A stretch of 45,181 nucleotides of DNA, from the NCBI GenBank assembly GCA_031082205.1, contig JAVHLJ010000020.1, positions 1 through 45,181 of the forward strand, written 5' to 3'. This document shows, piece by piece, positions 1-8,289 of the stretch. Source of the DNA: Elusimicrobiales bacterium (GTDB lineage Bacteria > Elusimicrobiota > Elusimicrobia > Elusimicrobiales > UBA9959). Numbering within the stretch: the first letter of the stretch is position 1; the number at the start of each line of letters is the position of its first letter. The translations under genes and the position numbers were made by a program. The notes below the pieces were generated by a model, which made no database searches, was not told the origin of the DNA, and saw nothing but the letters and a program-made list of their open reading frames with translations.

Positions 1-2
1 CG

Positions 3-1157
3 CCGGCCCCGCCGCCGCCCGCCGCGCCGTCCGGGCCCGCGCTGGAGATAGAGCGCGACGGGGTCATGCCGCCGCCATCCGCCGCTTCTTTCCGGCCCGT
101 CGAGACCTTCGTGCGCGAGGACGTGCTGCCATCTTTCTCGGACCGCAGGCCCGCTCCGGCCGCGCCGCCCTCGCCGGTCCCTCCGGTGCCCGCGCCGCCG
201 CCCGCCGCGCCCGTTCCATCCGCCTCTACCGTTCCGCCGCCCTTCAGCGCCCTCGCGGCGCCCCCGCCCCCGCCGGCCGGTCCCCGGCCGGCCGCGCCGC
301 GCCCTCCCGCGGCTCCGGCTTCGGTCCAGGGGCCCGCGCCCGAGCCGTCGTCTCACGCCGAAGAAGGCGAGACCCTCGAATGCGCCAAGGCCCAGCTGGC
401 CGGCCTCAGGGCCAGGAACAGGCTGCTCAAGTTCATGCTCGTCGCGCTCACCGGCGTCATCCTGCTGATAGCCGGCTCGGCCGTCTTTTTCTACAACAAA
501 CTGTCCTCTTTCTTCCCGGCCGCCGAACTTTACCAGTCCGGCCCCATGGACAGTTTCTCCTCCGACCCGGCGGCCCAGCTCAAGGCCGTATTCGGCGGCC
601 AGTCCCCGGCGCCGTTACAGGGACAGTCGGGCGGCTCCCTTTTCCTGGTCAAGTCCCCTGACGGGTCCCCGGCTCCCGGCGCCGGGCCCGGCGGGCCGCA
701 GATCTCGCCCGAACAGGCCGAGGCCATCAAGGGCGCCCTGGAGAGATACGCGGACAAACCTCTCGTGCAGGAGTTCTTCGCCGACCTGAAGAAGGACCCC
801 TCCTACGGCTCGCTCTTCAACGGCGACAAGCCCACCCCCGCCGTGGTGGCGCGGATGATGAGCAACCCCGCCGCCATGCAGAACATAGTCATGAAGTACG
901 CCTCGCGCCCGGAATTCATGGGCCTGATGATGGAGTTCATCAACGACCCGGCCATGAAGCCCGTGCTGGGGGGCGTGAATATCCAGGCCATGCCGCTGCC
1001 GGGCGGGCCGAAGCCCGTCCAGTCATCCGCGCCGCCGGCCGGAGAGCGGCCAGAGGGTGCGGTCCCGCCCTCCGGCGAGCCCAGGCTGGATACCAACGCC
1101 ATCAGCGGCACTTCCGCTCCCCGCAAAGTCGCTCCCAAGACCGTCCCGGCCCCGTAG
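3..1157 (+). CDS. Proline-rich single-pass membrane protein, 5' partial
   Basis: Unrecognised protein. The frame is open back to base 3, so the true start probably lies upstream of the window; the first internal ATG is at 66. Counting from that ATG, residues 1-95 are almost entirely Pro/Ala/Ser. A short charged segment follows (about 98-118), then one hydrophobic helix (about 120-143), then a roughly 220-residue soluble region that is probably extracytoplasmic. The C-terminal region has a helical core (about 215-310) and ends in another Pro-rich tail. The arrangement of a low-complexity cytoplasmic linker before a TM segment suggests that a folded N-terminal domain lies outside the window. 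It stands just upstream of an M23 peptidase and a bactofilin, so a cell-envelope role is a reasonable inference, but no family is assigned. Confidence 0.6.
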   Translation, partial: PAPPPPAAPSGPALEIERDGVMPPPSAASFRPVETFVREDVLPSFSDRRPAPAAPPSPVPPVPAPPPAAPVPSASTVPPPFSALAAPPPPPAGPRPAAPRPPAAPASVQGPAPEPSSHAEEGETLECAKAQLAGLRARNRLLKFMLVALTGVILLIAGSAVFFYNKLSSFFPAAELYQSGPMDSFSSDPAAQLKAVFGGQSPAPLQGQSGGSLFLVKSPDGSPAPGAGPGGPQISPEQAEAIKGALERYADKPLVQEFFADLKKDPSYGSLFNGDKPTPAVVARMMSNPAAMQNIVMKYASRPEFMGLMMEFINDPAMKPVLGGVNIQAMPLPGGPKPVQSSAPPAGERPEGAVPPSGEPRLDTNAISGTSAPRKVAPKTVPAP

Positions 1158-1164
1158 TGTTTCA

Positions 1165-1194
1165 TTGACACCGGGGCCCTCTTATTTATTAAAT
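1165..1194 (+). promoter_or_regulatory. Candidate promoter for the M23 peptidase gene
   Basis: A perfect -35 hexamer TTGACA (1165-1170) is followed after 18 bp by TTAAAT (1189-1194, 4 of 6 matches to TATAAT). The sequence is in the only AT-rich stretch between two GC-rich genes. The expected start of transcription is about 1201, immediately before the ATG at 1204, so the mRNA would have almost no leader. Confidence 0.4.
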
Positions 1195-1203
1195 ATAGGG
1201 CTC

Positions 1204-2181
1204 ATGCTGGCAAAGAAGACCCGCAAGCTGCTTAAAGCCGCCCTCAAGCCGGTAAGCATAATGATAATCCCGCACAGCGGGCTTCCCTCGCTGCGCTTCA
1301 ATTTCTCCCTGCTGTTCCTGCTGGGCCTGGGCGCCGCCTGGACCGGCTTCACCCTCTGGGCCGGCTATGTCTCCGGCCGCCAGGCCGACTACTACGTTAC
1401 CAAGGCCGACAACCGCCTGCTGCGCACCCGCATGGACTACATGGCCATGAAGGTGGAGAAGGGCCTGCATTACCTGGAGATGACCAAGCGCACCGACGCC
1501 CAGATCCGCAAGATCGTGGGAATGGGCGGCCGGCCGGAACTGGCCGGCTCGGTCGGCGGGCCGGAAGCCTCCGACGTCGCGGATTTCAAGAAACTGCTGG
1601 CCCGCAAGAACGCCGCGATGAACGACGAGGCCATGAGCGGCGCCGTCAGCCGCATGCAGGAGGAGTCGCGCAAGCGCCTGTCCAGCTACACCGAGATCAC
1701 CTGGTACCTGGCCAACAAGCATAACCTGGCCAAGGCCGTGCCCTCCATCTGGCCCGCCGAAGGCCGCATCACCTCCAGGTTCGGCTACCGCGTCCACCCG
1801 CTGCGGTTCTCCAGCGAATACCACAGCGGCGTCGACATAGCCAACGACGCCGGCACGCCGCTCCTGGCCACGGCCGACGGCGTGGTCCGCCACACCGGCT
1901 GGATCAGCGGCTACGGCATAGCCGTGCTGATAGACCACGGCTTCGGCTATTCCACTCTTTACGGCCACATGACCGAATCGCTGGTCAAAGAAGGCGCCCC
2001 GGTCAAGCGCGGCCAGCGCATCGGCCTTATGGGCACCACCGGCACCTCCACGGGCTCGCACGTGCATTACGAAGTGCTCGAGGGCGGCGTTCCCAAGAAC
2101 CCCGAGCGCTATTTCAACGCGGGGGGGAAGACCACATTCTTCGCCGGCGTTTTCGACGGCCTGATGGGCCTCGGCCGCTGA
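1204..2181 (+). CDS. M23 (LytM) family zinc endopeptidase, membrane-anchored
   Basis: Predicted peptidoglycan DD-endopeptidase of 325 residues acting in the periplasm. A TM helix near residues 35-60 anchors it, a coiled-coil-like stretch follows (about 65-170), and the C-terminal M23 domain covers about 180-305. The zinc and catalytic set is complete: H207 and D211 in HSGVD, H255 in LYGHM, and H286/H288 in the HVH motif, so it should be active. The start at 1204 is chosen over the open frame from 1057 because the latter would overlap the preceding gene by 100 bp. The bactofilin gene follows after 22 bp. Pairing of bactofilins with M23 peptidases is known from several bacteria where they shape the cell wall, so the two probably work together. 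Confidence 0.87.
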   Translation: MLAKKTRKLLKAALKPVSIMIIPHSGLPSLRFNFSLLFLLGLGAAWTGFTLWAGYVSGRQADYYVTKADNRLLRTRMDYMAMKVEKGLHYLEMTKRTDAQIRKIVGMGGRPELAGSVGGPEASDVADFKKLLARKNAAMNDEAMSGAVSRMQEESRKRLSSYTEITWYLANKHNLAKAVPSIWPAEGRITSRFGYRVHPLRFSSEYHSGVDIANDAGTPLLATADGVVRHTGWISGYGIAVLIDHGFGYSTLYGHMTESLVKEGAPVKRGQRIGLMGTTGTSTGSHVHYEVLEGGVPKNPERYFNAGGKTTFFAGVFDGLMGLGR

Positions 2182-2203
2182 GCGTAAACAGAGAGGAACC
2201 GAT

Positions 2204-2635
2204 ATGTCCATATTCAAGAACGGCAAGACCGCTTTCGACGCGACCAACCCTGACACGGTGTTCGGGCGCGAGGCTTATTTCCAGGGCACTCTGACGGCCA
2301 AGGGCTCGCTCAAGATCGACGGCCGCATCGACGGCTCGATAGTGGACGCCAAGATGGTCACCGTCGGCAAGACCGGCAAGATCAAGGGCGACATCTCCTG
2401 CGAGACCTGCTCGGTCGGCGGCGAGGTCAAGGGCAATATCCTGGCCGTGGCCGCCATAGAGGTCATGTCCGGCGCCCGCGTCGAGGGAGACCTGCGCGCG
2501 CCGCGCATCGTCCTGGAGGAAGGGGCCTTCTTCAACGGCAACTGCTCGATGGAGCCGCCGGCCAAGGACCAGCCCGCCGCAAGGCCGCAGCAGGAGCCGG
2601 CCCGGGAAAAGGCCGACAAGCCCGCCAAGGGCTGA
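2204..2635 (+). CDS. Bactofilin (DUF583) cytoskeletal protein
   Basis: Small bactofilin of 143 residues. A central right-handed beta-helix domain (about 20-112) is visible as regularly spaced short hydrophobic/Gly turns such as GSLKIDGRIDGSI and GKIKGDIS. It is flanked by a short N-terminal tail and a disordered Pro/Lys/Glu-rich C-tail, as usual for the family. Bactofilins polymerise without nucleotide into membrane-associated filaments and recruit cell-wall enzymes. The start has a good ribosome site (AGAGG at 2192-2196, 7 nt before the ATG). It follows the M23 endopeptidase gene by 22 bp and is probably in the same operon, supporting a role in localised peptidoglycan remodelling. Confidence 0.9.
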   Translation: MSIFKNGKTAFDATNPDTVFGREAYFQGTLTAKGSLKIDGRIDGSIVDAKMVTVGKTGKIKGDISCETCSVGGEVKGNILAVAAIEVMSGARVEGDLRAPRIVLEEGAFFNGNCSMEPPAKDQPAARPQQEPAREKADKPAKG

Positions 2636-2675
2636 GGTCCCGGTCAAACTCACGACACCAGGAGCTTAAAACACG

Positions 2676-3383
2676 ATGATCTCTTTCTTCTCACGCCACC
2701 GCAAGCCCATCTTCATCGGCACCGTCTCCATCTTCCTGGCCGGCGTCTTCGTCGGCCTGGGCGCCTACATGTTCACCGGCGACGCCTCCGGGGCCGTGGC
2801 CGACATCGGCGGCCGCAAGATCACCCACCAGCGCTTCTCCGCGCAGGTGGACCGCGTGATCAACAGCCTGCGCGACAGCGGCACCGACATCGGCGAGATG
2901 GTCCGCCGCGGCGTGCAGCAGGAGGTCTTCCGCGAGATGGTCATAGAGGAGCTCATGCGGATGCAGGCCGAGGAGATGGACATGGGCGTCTCCGACTTCG
3001 AGCTGGCCGCCGAGATCCAGGGCACTTCCGCCTTCCGCGACGGCGGCGTGTTCAACCCGCGCCTCTACTACCAGACCATCTGGAACGAGTTCCGCATGGC
3101 CCCCAGCGAGTACGAGGCCTGGCGCCGCCAGGCCCGCCTGGCCTCCAAGTACAAGCAGTTCCTCTACACCTCCATAAAGGTCACTCCCGACGAGCTCAGG
3201 GCCTACTACCTCTCCCGCCAGAAGGACTTCAAGTCCTTCGAGAAGGAGAAGGACAAGATCCTGCAGGAACTCTACCAGGAAAAGTTCATGCAGGTCGCCA
3301 ATTACCACCTCCGCCAGCTGACCACCAGGATCGAGATTAAGAACTACCTCGACAGGCTCGAGCAGCAGCGGCAGGGCGCCTAG
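2676..3383 (+). CDS. SurA/PpiD-like N-terminal domain protein without PPIase domain
   Basis: Membrane-anchored protein of 235 residues. A positively charged N-terminus and one TM helix (about 11-34) precede a periplasmic all-helical region. The region starts with a short strand (VADIGGRKIT) and continues with the typical SurA_N/PpiD helices, including the segment around YEAWRRQARLASKYKQFL and the VTPDELRAYYLSRQ motif that normally leads into the parvulin domain. The parvulin (peptidyl-prolyl isomerase) domain itself is missing; the protein goes straight to a charged C-terminal helix. A chaperone-like, non-catalytic role in envelope protein folding is inferred. AGGAG at 2660-2664 lies 11 nt before the ATG. 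It could be co-transcribed with the bactofilin gene, 40 bp upstream. Confidence 0.75.
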   Translation: MISFFSRHRKPIFIGTVSIFLAGVFVGLGAYMFTGDASGAVADIGGRKITHQRFSAQVDRVINSLRDSGTDIGEMVRRGVQQEVFREMVIEELMRMQAEEMDMGVSDFELAAEIQGTSAFRDGGVFNPRLYYQTIWNEFRMAPSEYEAWRRQARLASKYKQFLYTSIKVTPDELRAYYLSRQKDFKSFEKEKDKILQELYQEKFMQVANYHLRQLTTRIEIKNYLDRLEQQRQGA

Positions 3384-3403
3384 CCCCTGGCCATCAGTTC
3401 CTC

Positions 3404-4129
3404 GTGATAGAGATAGACGGCCTCACCAAGACCTTCGGCGCCTTCAGGGCGGTCGACGGGCTCTCGCTTAAAGTCCCGCCCGGCGAGATCTACGGCTTCC
3501 TCGGCCCCAACGGCGCGGGCAAGACCACCACGGTCAAGATACTCTCGGGCATCATGCGCCCTACGGCGGGCCGCGTCCTTGTGGACGGCGTGGACATGCT
3601 CGCCGACCCGCTGGCCGCCAAGCGCCGCCTGGCCTATATACCCGACGAGCCTTTCGTCTATCCCAAGCTGACCGGCCGCGAGCTGCTGCGCTTCATCGGC
3701 GACCTCTACTCGGTCCCTTACGACGAGCAGGAGCGGGAGATCCCGAAGCTGCTGGAGATGTTCGACCTCTCCGAGGCGGGGGGCGAGCTCCTCGAATCGT
3801 ACTCCCACGGCATGAAGCAGAAGCTCCTCATCGCCAGCGTGCTGCTGCGCAGGCCCAAGGTCGTCCTCTTCGACGAGCCCACCGTCGGGCTGGACCCGCG
3901 CAGCATACGCCGCTTCCGCGAACTCCTGCTCAACATAGCCGCTTCCGGCGCCTGCGTATTCATGTGCACGCACATCCTTGAGATGGCCGAGAAGCTCTGC
4001 GGCCGAGTCGGCATCATCTACAAGGGGAAGCTCATAGCCGAGGGCACCGTCGACGACCTGCGCCGCATGTCCGGCGCCTCCGGCGACCACACGCTCGAGG
4101 ACATCTTCCTCTCCCTCACCGAGGACTAG
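3404..4129 (+). CDS. ABC transporter ATP-binding protein (ABC-2 type exporter)
   Basis: ATPase subunit of an export-type ABC transporter, 241 residues. Walker A is GPNGAGKTT, the signature is the degenerate YSHGMKQK common in ABC-2 exporters, Walker B is VVLFDEPTVGLDP and the switch histidine lies in MCTHILEM. The predicted start is GTG at 3404, 20 bp after the preceding gene; no strong ribosome site is visible. The cognate membrane subunit begins 7 bp downstream, so the two form an operon. The substrate cannot be read from the sequence. Confidence 0.9.
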   Translation: MIEIDGLTKTFGAFRAVDGLSLKVPPGEIYGFLGPNGAGKTTTVKILSGIMRPTAGRVLVDGVDMLADPLAAKRRLAYIPDEPFVYPKLTGRELLRFIGDLYSVPYDEQEREIPKLLEMFDLSEAGGELLESYSHGMKQKLLIASVLLRRPKVVLFDEPTVGLDPRSIRRFRELLLNIAASGACVFMCTHILEMAEKLCGRVGIIYKGKLIAEGTVDDLRRMSGASGDHTLEDIFLSLTED

Positions 4130-4136
4130 GTCCCCG

Positions 4137-5807
4137 ATGCTCCTCTCCGTCCTTCTCAAGCGAAAAGCGGTCTCCTTCGTCAACCGGATAAAGGCCCTGC
4201 GCGGCTGGGAGCTGGCCAAGACGCTCATGTTCCTCGCCGTCGGCCTGGGCATGCTGTCCATCCTCTACTTCTCTTTCCTGCGCCTCCTCTACTACCTCGA
4301 CGGCGTGCAGCTCATAGGGCCCATGCTCTCCTGGAAGCTCACCTCGATGGTGCTGCTCATCACCTTCTCGATGGTCATAGTCTCGTCGATAATAATCTCG
4401 ATGACCACCCTGTACTACTCCTTCGACCTCAAGTTCCTCTTCGCCTGCCCGCTCGACCACCGCACCCTTTTCATGGACAAGGCGCTCGAGACCGTCTTCT
4501 ACTCGTCGTGGACGCTGTTCCTGGCCATCGTGCCGTACATCCTGGCCCTCATACAGGTGAAGCAGCTCTCGCCGGCCTTCTTTGTCTCCTACTGCCTGCT
4601 CATGGTGCCTTTCGTGCTGGTCGCCGGCTCCTTCGGCGTCCTCTTCAGCATGCTGGTCATGTACTGGTTCCCTTCGTCGCGCACACGGGACCTCACCTGG
4701 CTGCTGGGCAGCCTGTCCGTCTCTCTGGTCTACGTCGCCTTCCGCTTCTCCAAGCCCGAGCAGCTGCTGCGCCCGGACTCGCTGGAGGTGGTGGCGCAGT
4801 ACATACAGTACCTGCAGTCCCCGACGGCGGAGTACCTGCCGTCGTGGTGGGTCACCAAGGCCATGATGGCCTACGGCGCGGAGCGGTGGCCGCAGTTCTT
4901 CCTCTACGGCGGGGCCCTGGCCGCCGGCGCCGCCGTCCTCTACGCCGCCATGTACTTCCTCTCCGGGCGGGTCTACGCGCAGGGTTTCAGCGGCGCGCAG
5001 TCCTCTCCCAAGTTCAAGGGCCTGCCGCGGCTGCTCTGGGAGCAGCGCCTGGTGCGGGCCGGCTCGCGCTGGCGCGGCTCGCTTACGATGTACTGGAAGG
5101 ACCGCCTGATGTTCGCCCGCGACGCGCGCTACTGGTCGCAGGTCATACTCATAGCCGCGCTGATCATGGTCTACCTTTTCAGCATACGCCAGCTCCCGCT
5201 CGACACCCCGGCGATGAAGAGCATGGTCTCTTTCCTCAATATCGGCGTGGCGGGCTTCGTCATGGCCGCCATCGGCCTGCGCTTCACCTTCCCGTCTATA
5301 AGCCTGGAGGGCAACTGCTACTGGCTGGCCAAGGGCGCGCCGGTGACCACCGCGCAGTTCATGCGCGAGAAGCTCCTCTTCACCCTGCCGCCGTCCATGC
5401 TGATCGGCGTGGTGCTGGTGATGGCGTCCAATCATCTCCTGCAGGCCGACGCCTTCATCGCCTGGCTCTCGCTGTTCACCATCCTGGTCTCGTCGGTGGT
5501 CATCACCGTCATGGGAGTGGGCCTGGGCGCCCTGTTCCCCGATTTCCGCGTCGAGAACATCCACCAGATAGAGTCGTCCTACGGCGGCTTCATCTACATG
5601 GCCTGCGCCATGGGCTACCTGGCGCTGGCGATGGGCTTCGAGGCCTGGCCGGTGCAGATGTATTTCGCCGAGCGCTTCGGCCGCGAGCACCCCTGGGACT
5701 GGCGCGGGATAGCTTTCTCGGCCGCCGGCTTCTCCGTCGTGACGGGAGCCGCCCTGTACCTGCCCTGGAAACTGGGCCGGGCCAAACTGGAGCGCCATGA
5801 GATATAA
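4137..5807 (+). CDS. ABC-2-like exporter permease, multispanning
   Basis: Large integral membrane protein of 556 residues with roughly 12 hydrophobic segments in two blocks separated by a soluble stretch (about 285-325). It is the membrane partner of the ATPase encoded 7 bp upstream and resembles putative ABC exporter permeases that are about twice the size of a normal ABC-2 half-permease. No substrate-specific feature is recognised. The surrounding genes act on the cell envelope, but no particular cargo can be claimed. The 3' end carries a TATAAT-like sequence (5803-5808) overlapping its stop codon, which may serve the next gene. Confidence 0.8.
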   Translation: MLLSVLLKRKAVSFVNRIKALRGWELAKTLMFLAVGLGMLSILYFSFLRLLYYLDGVQLIGPMLSWKLTSMVLLITFSMVIVSSIIISMTTLYYSFDLKFLFACPLDHRTLFMDKALETVFYSSWTLFLAIVPYILALIQVKQLSPAFFVSYCLLMVPFVLVAGSFGVLFSMLVMYWFPSSRTRDLTWLLGSLSVSLVYVAFRFSKPEQLLRPDSLEVVAQYIQYLQSPTAEYLPSWWVTKAMMAYGAERWPQFFLYGGALAAGAAVLYAAMYFLSGRVYAQGFSGAQSSPKFKGLPRLLWEQRLVRAGSRWRGSLTMYWKDRLMFARDARYWSQVILIAALIMVYLFSIRQLPLDTPAMKSMVSFLNIGVAGFVMAAIGLRFTFPSISLEGNCYWLAKGAPVTTAQFMREKLLFTLPPSMLIGVVLVMASNHLLQADAFIAWLSLFTILVSSVVITVMGVGLGALFPDFRVENIHQIESSYGGFIYMACAMGYLALAMGFEAWPVQMYFAERFGREHPWDWRGIAFSAAGFSVVTGAALYLPWKLGRAKLERHEI

Positions 5808-5808
5808 T
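5803..5808 (+). promoter_or_regulatory. Possible -10 box of the deacetylase gene
   Basis: A perfect TATAAT overlaps the stop codon of the exporter permease and ends 6 nt before the ATG at 5815. No -35 hexamer or TG extension is visible. If used, the transcript would start at or next to the ATG. Confidence 0.3.
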
Positions 5809-5814
5809 TATCGT

Positions 5815-6531
5815 ATGGCAAACCCTCTTAAAGCCGCCTTGCTCTGCCTGATGCTGCCCGCCGCGGCCGCCGCGCAGGACCATGCCGGCAGGTTCTACAC
5901 CTCCGGCCCGTCGACCGGCACCTTTTTCGCCCTGACCTACGACGATGGCCCGGGGGCCACCACTCCGGCCCTCCTGGACCTCCTGGCCTCGAAGAAGGCC
6001 AAGGCCACCTTTTTCATAAACGGCAGCCCCGCCGGCCGCCACCTGGAGACGCTCAGGCGCGCCTGCGCGGACGGCCACCTGGCCGCCAACCACACCTACG
6101 CCCACAGGAACTATTTCAAACTGGCCGTGGACCCGGACCGGGAGAAGATACTGGCGGCCGAACTCGAGCCCACGGAGAAGGCCATAGAGAAGGCCTGCGG
6201 CTACCGGCCGCGGCTTATGCGCATGCCCAACGGCTATTCGCGCGACTGGGTGAAGAAAGTCGCCCGGGCCAGGGGCTACGCGCTGGCCAACTGGACCTAC
6301 GGCAGCGACTGGACCAAGCTCTCCGACGAGGAGATGACGGCCGGCTACCTCAAGGCCCTCAAGCCCGGCGCCATACTGCTTTTTCACGACGGCGGGGGGA
6401 AAGTCCGCGAGCGCACGCTGCGCCTGACCCGGGCCGTCCTCGACGAGGCGGAGAAGCGCGGCCTGCAGCCGGTGACTCTGGACAAGCTGTTGAATATCGG
6501 CGACGCTAAGCCTGTTCCCTCCGGGAAATAG
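5815..6531 (+). CDS. Secreted NodB-type polysaccharide deacetylase
   Basis: Carbohydrate esterase 4 family protein of 238 residues. It removes acetyl groups from N-acetylated glycans or peptidoglycan outside the cytoplasm. A signal peptide is clear (MANPLKAALLC to AAAAAQD), which is why ATG 5815 is preferred over the in-frame ATG at 5797 that would overlap the permease gene. NodB motifs are present: TYDDGPG with D43-D44, the metal-binding HTYAH (H93, H97), RMPNGYS, and LLFHDGG near the C-terminus, so it should be catalytically competent. The exact substrate is unknown. The last 20 bp before the stop contain CCTGTTCC (6511-6518), complementary to the start of the repeat half-site just downstream. 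Confidence 0.9.
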   Translation: MANPLKAALLCLMLPAAAAAQDHAGRFYTSGPSTGTFFALTYDDGPGATTPALLDLLASKKAKATFFINGSPAGRHLETLRRACADGHLAANHTYAHRNYFKLAVDPDREKILAAELEPTEKAIEKACGYRPRLMRMPNGYSRDWVKKVARARGYALANWTYGSDWTKLSDEEMTAGYLKALKPGAILLFHDGGGKVRERTLRLTRAVLDEAEKRGLQPVTLDKLLNIGDAKPVPSGK

Positions 6532-6536
6532 GCGTT

Positions 6537-6556
6537 GGAACAGGTATAGTGTCCCC
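6537..6556. repeat. Dispersed palindromic repeat, right half-site (copy 1)
   Basis: GGAACAGGTATAGTGTCCCC, differing by one base from the arm at 16497-16516. It has no full partner arm, but CCTGTTCC at 6511-6518 inside the deacetylase gene can pair with its first eight bases. It ends 7 bp before tRNA-Leu. Its TATAGT (6546-6551, 5 of 6 matches to a -10 box) is correctly placed to start the tRNA transcript. Confidence 0.7.
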
Positions 6557-6563
6557 TGATTTA

Positions 6564-6648
6564 GCCGAAGTGGCGGAACTGGCAGACGCGCGGGTCTCAA
6601 AAACCCGTGATCCTCTGGGTCGTGAGGGTTCGAGCCCCTCCTTCGGCA
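6564..6648 (+). tRNA. tRNA-Leu (anticodon CAA)
   Basis: The acceptor stem GCCGAAG (6564-6570) pairs with CTTCGGC (6641-6647), with discriminator A at 6648. The anticodon stem CGGGT/ACCCG encloses loop CTCAAAA, giving anticodon CAA at 6598-6600 (reads UUG). A long variable arm and the 85-nt length are typical of leucine tRNAs. The T loop GGTTCGAGCC is present. The 3' CCA is not encoded, in contrast to the tRNA-Val of this window. Confidence 0.96.
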
Positions 6649-6672
6649 GACAATAACACGCCGGCACACGAT

Positions 6673-6702
6673 AAAAAAAGAGCGCGAGGGCGCTCTTTTT
6701 TT
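6673..6702. terminator. Bidirectional intrinsic terminator
   Basis: A GAGCGC/GCGCTC stem (6680-6685 with 6690-6695) and a 4-nt loop is preceded by seven A and followed by seven T. It separates tRNA-Leu on the plus strand from the convergent AI-2E permease gene and can terminate both transcripts. Confidence 0.9.
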
Positions 6703-6723
6703 ATTGAGGGGGGAGGGTCGTCG

Positions 6724-7794
6724 TCAGGTGTAGGGGATGCTGATGCGCGTCGGCTCCGGCGCCGGCTTCCACTGGAATTCGGTTTCCTGCAGCTCTATGG
6801 CTATCGCCAGCGTCTCCTTGACTATGCAGGTGACCGGGATCGAGAAGATGACCCCCCAGATCCCCGCCAGTTCCCAGCCGGCCATCAGCGCGAAGACTAT
6901 TACGGCGGGGTTGAGCTTCACCGCGCGCTTCATGATATAGGGCTGCAGGAACCAGTCGTCGAAGAACCGTATGCCGGCGAAGAAGGCCAGCACCTTGAAC
7001 ACCGCCAGGAAGGTCCCGAACTGGAAATAGGCGACCACGGAGGCCAGCGCCGCGCCGACGAAGGCGCCCAGGTAGGGGACCAGGCTGGAGACGCCGATGA
7101 TTATCGCTATCGCGCTGGCGTAGTTTATCCCCATGATGACCAGGCCGCTGAAGGCGATGAGGAAGATGATGAAGGCCTCGGTCAGTATGCCGCGCAGGTA
7201 ATTGCCCAGCGACTCGTCGATGCGCGAGGTGACGTGCAGGACGATCTCCGAATGCCTCGCCGGGATGTGGTCCAGGATGTAGTCGATTATGCCGCTGCCG
7301 CCGACCAGTACGAAGAAGGTGATGAAGGGCACCAGGAACAGCAGGCTCAGCATCGGCAGCAGGCCGAGTATGAAGGCCGGGCCGGCCTCCAGCAGCTGCG
7401 CAACCTTGGCGGGAAGGTTCAGGCCGGCGAGCATCGGGTAGCTGGTCACCAGCTTGCGGTTGAGGTCGGAGACGAAGGTCTCGGCCTGCCTGGCGTAGAG
7501 GGGCCAGGTTTCCTGCAGGCTCTCGAGCTCGAAGGAAAGCAAATGCACCACCAGGTAGACGACGGTGGCCAGGATCGCGCCCGCCGCCAGGTACAGGCCG
7601 ATGACCGCGTAGAGGCGCTTTATGCCGCGCACTTCGAAATACCGGATGAGCGGGTTGAGCAGGTAGGCCAGGGCCGCGCTGAGTATGAGGGGGAACACCG
7701 CCCCGCCGGCCTTGACGGCCAGGTAGAGCCCCGCGAGCAGCAGGGCCGAAGGCAGGAGGAACTGGGCCAGTGTCTTGAGGCTCTTGTCCAGCAT
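6724..7794 (-). CDS. AI-2E family (TerC/PerM-like) transporter
   Basis: Integral membrane protein of 356 residues with about eight TM helices, matching the AI-2E exporter-like superfamily (UPF0118). Family features are the early LNPLIRYFE segment after two TM helices, a large soluble loop (about 95-150), NYLRGIL, VPYLGAF, and the C-terminal LQPYIMKRAVKLNPA block. Members export small molecules or ions; some are Na+/H+ antiporters, so autoinducer transport should not be assumed. Its ATG overlaps the TGA of the upstream cyclic-nucleotide-binding gene by one base (TGATG), which points to translational coupling. Confidence 0.9.
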   Translation of the reverse strand: MLDKSLKTLAQFLLPSALLLAGLYLAVKAGGAVFPLILSAALAYLLNPLIRYFEVRGIKRLYAVIGLYLAAGAILATVVYLVVHLLSFELESLQETWPLYARQAETFVSDLNRKLVTSYPMLAGLNLPAKVAQLLEAGPAFILGLLPMLSLLFLVPFITFFVLVGGSGIIDYILDHIPARHSEIVLHVTSRIDESLGNYLRGILTEAFIIFLIAFSGLVIMGINYASAIAIIIGVSSLVPYLGAFVGAALASVVAYFQFGTFLAVFKVLAFFAGIRFFDDWFLQPYIMKRAVKLNPAVIVFALMAGWELAGIWGVIFSIPVTCIVKETLAIAIELQETEFQWKPAPEPTRISIPYT

Positions 7795-8279
7795 CAGTTC
7801 TCTTCGCGCACCTTTTCCGTCCTGGCCCGCAGGCGGGCCGAAAGTATCCTTGCCAGCTGGGAAGCTATCACCACTCCGATGCGCGGATAGGAGAACAGCA
7901 GCGACTCCAGCTTGGTCTTGAACAGCATGAAGACCTGCGTCTCCTCGGCCGCGGCCGCGCCGGCGCTTCGGGGCATCTCCTCGAGCAGCGCCATCTCGCC
8001 GAAGAACTCGCCCGGGTGCACCTCGGCCAGAGGCTCGGCCTTTCCTGACTCGGGGTTCAGCTTGGTCAGCGTCACCTTTCCGGAGAATACGATGAAGAGG
8101 GCACGGCCGATGTCGCCCTCGGCGAAAATGGTCTCGCCCTTGAGATAGGTCCGCTCCTGGAGGTTCTCCAGCACGTGTATCAGGCTTTTCTTGCTGATGC
8201 CTTCGAAAAGCCGTATCCTGCGCAGGAACTCTATCTTGCGCAGCGTGCCCTCGTCGTAGATGTTGCCGAAGATGCGCAT
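7794..8279 (-). CDS. Cyclic nucleotide-binding domain protein (no DNA-binding domain)
   Basis: Protein of 161 residues consisting of one Crp/cNMP-binding beta-roll (about 25-140) with flanking helices. The phosphate-binding cassette is recognisable as FFGEMALLEEMPRSA, keeping the Glu and Arg used to hold cyclic nucleotides. No helix-turn-helix follows, so it is not a Crp-type transcription factor. The coupling to the AI-2E-family permease gene (one-base overlap of stop and start) suggests it could sense a ligand and regulate that transporter, which is inference only. The small membrane-protein gene lies 10 bp upstream on the complementary strand. Confidence 0.85.
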   Translation of the reverse strand: MRIFGNIYDEGTLRKIEFLRRIRLFEGISKKSLIHVLENLQERTYLKGETIFAEGDIGRALFIVFSGKVTLTKLNPESGKAEPLAEVHPGEFFGEMALLEEMPRSAGAAAAEETQVFMLFKTKLESLLFSYPRIGVVIASQLARILSARLRARTEKVREEN

Positions 8280-8289
8280 CGCGCCGCCT

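Noticed and set aside
4116-5798. Minus-strand 560-residue open frame opposite the exporter permease
   Set aside because: His/Glu/Arg-rich shadow frame; the plus-strand product has regular TM helices and an ABC partner.
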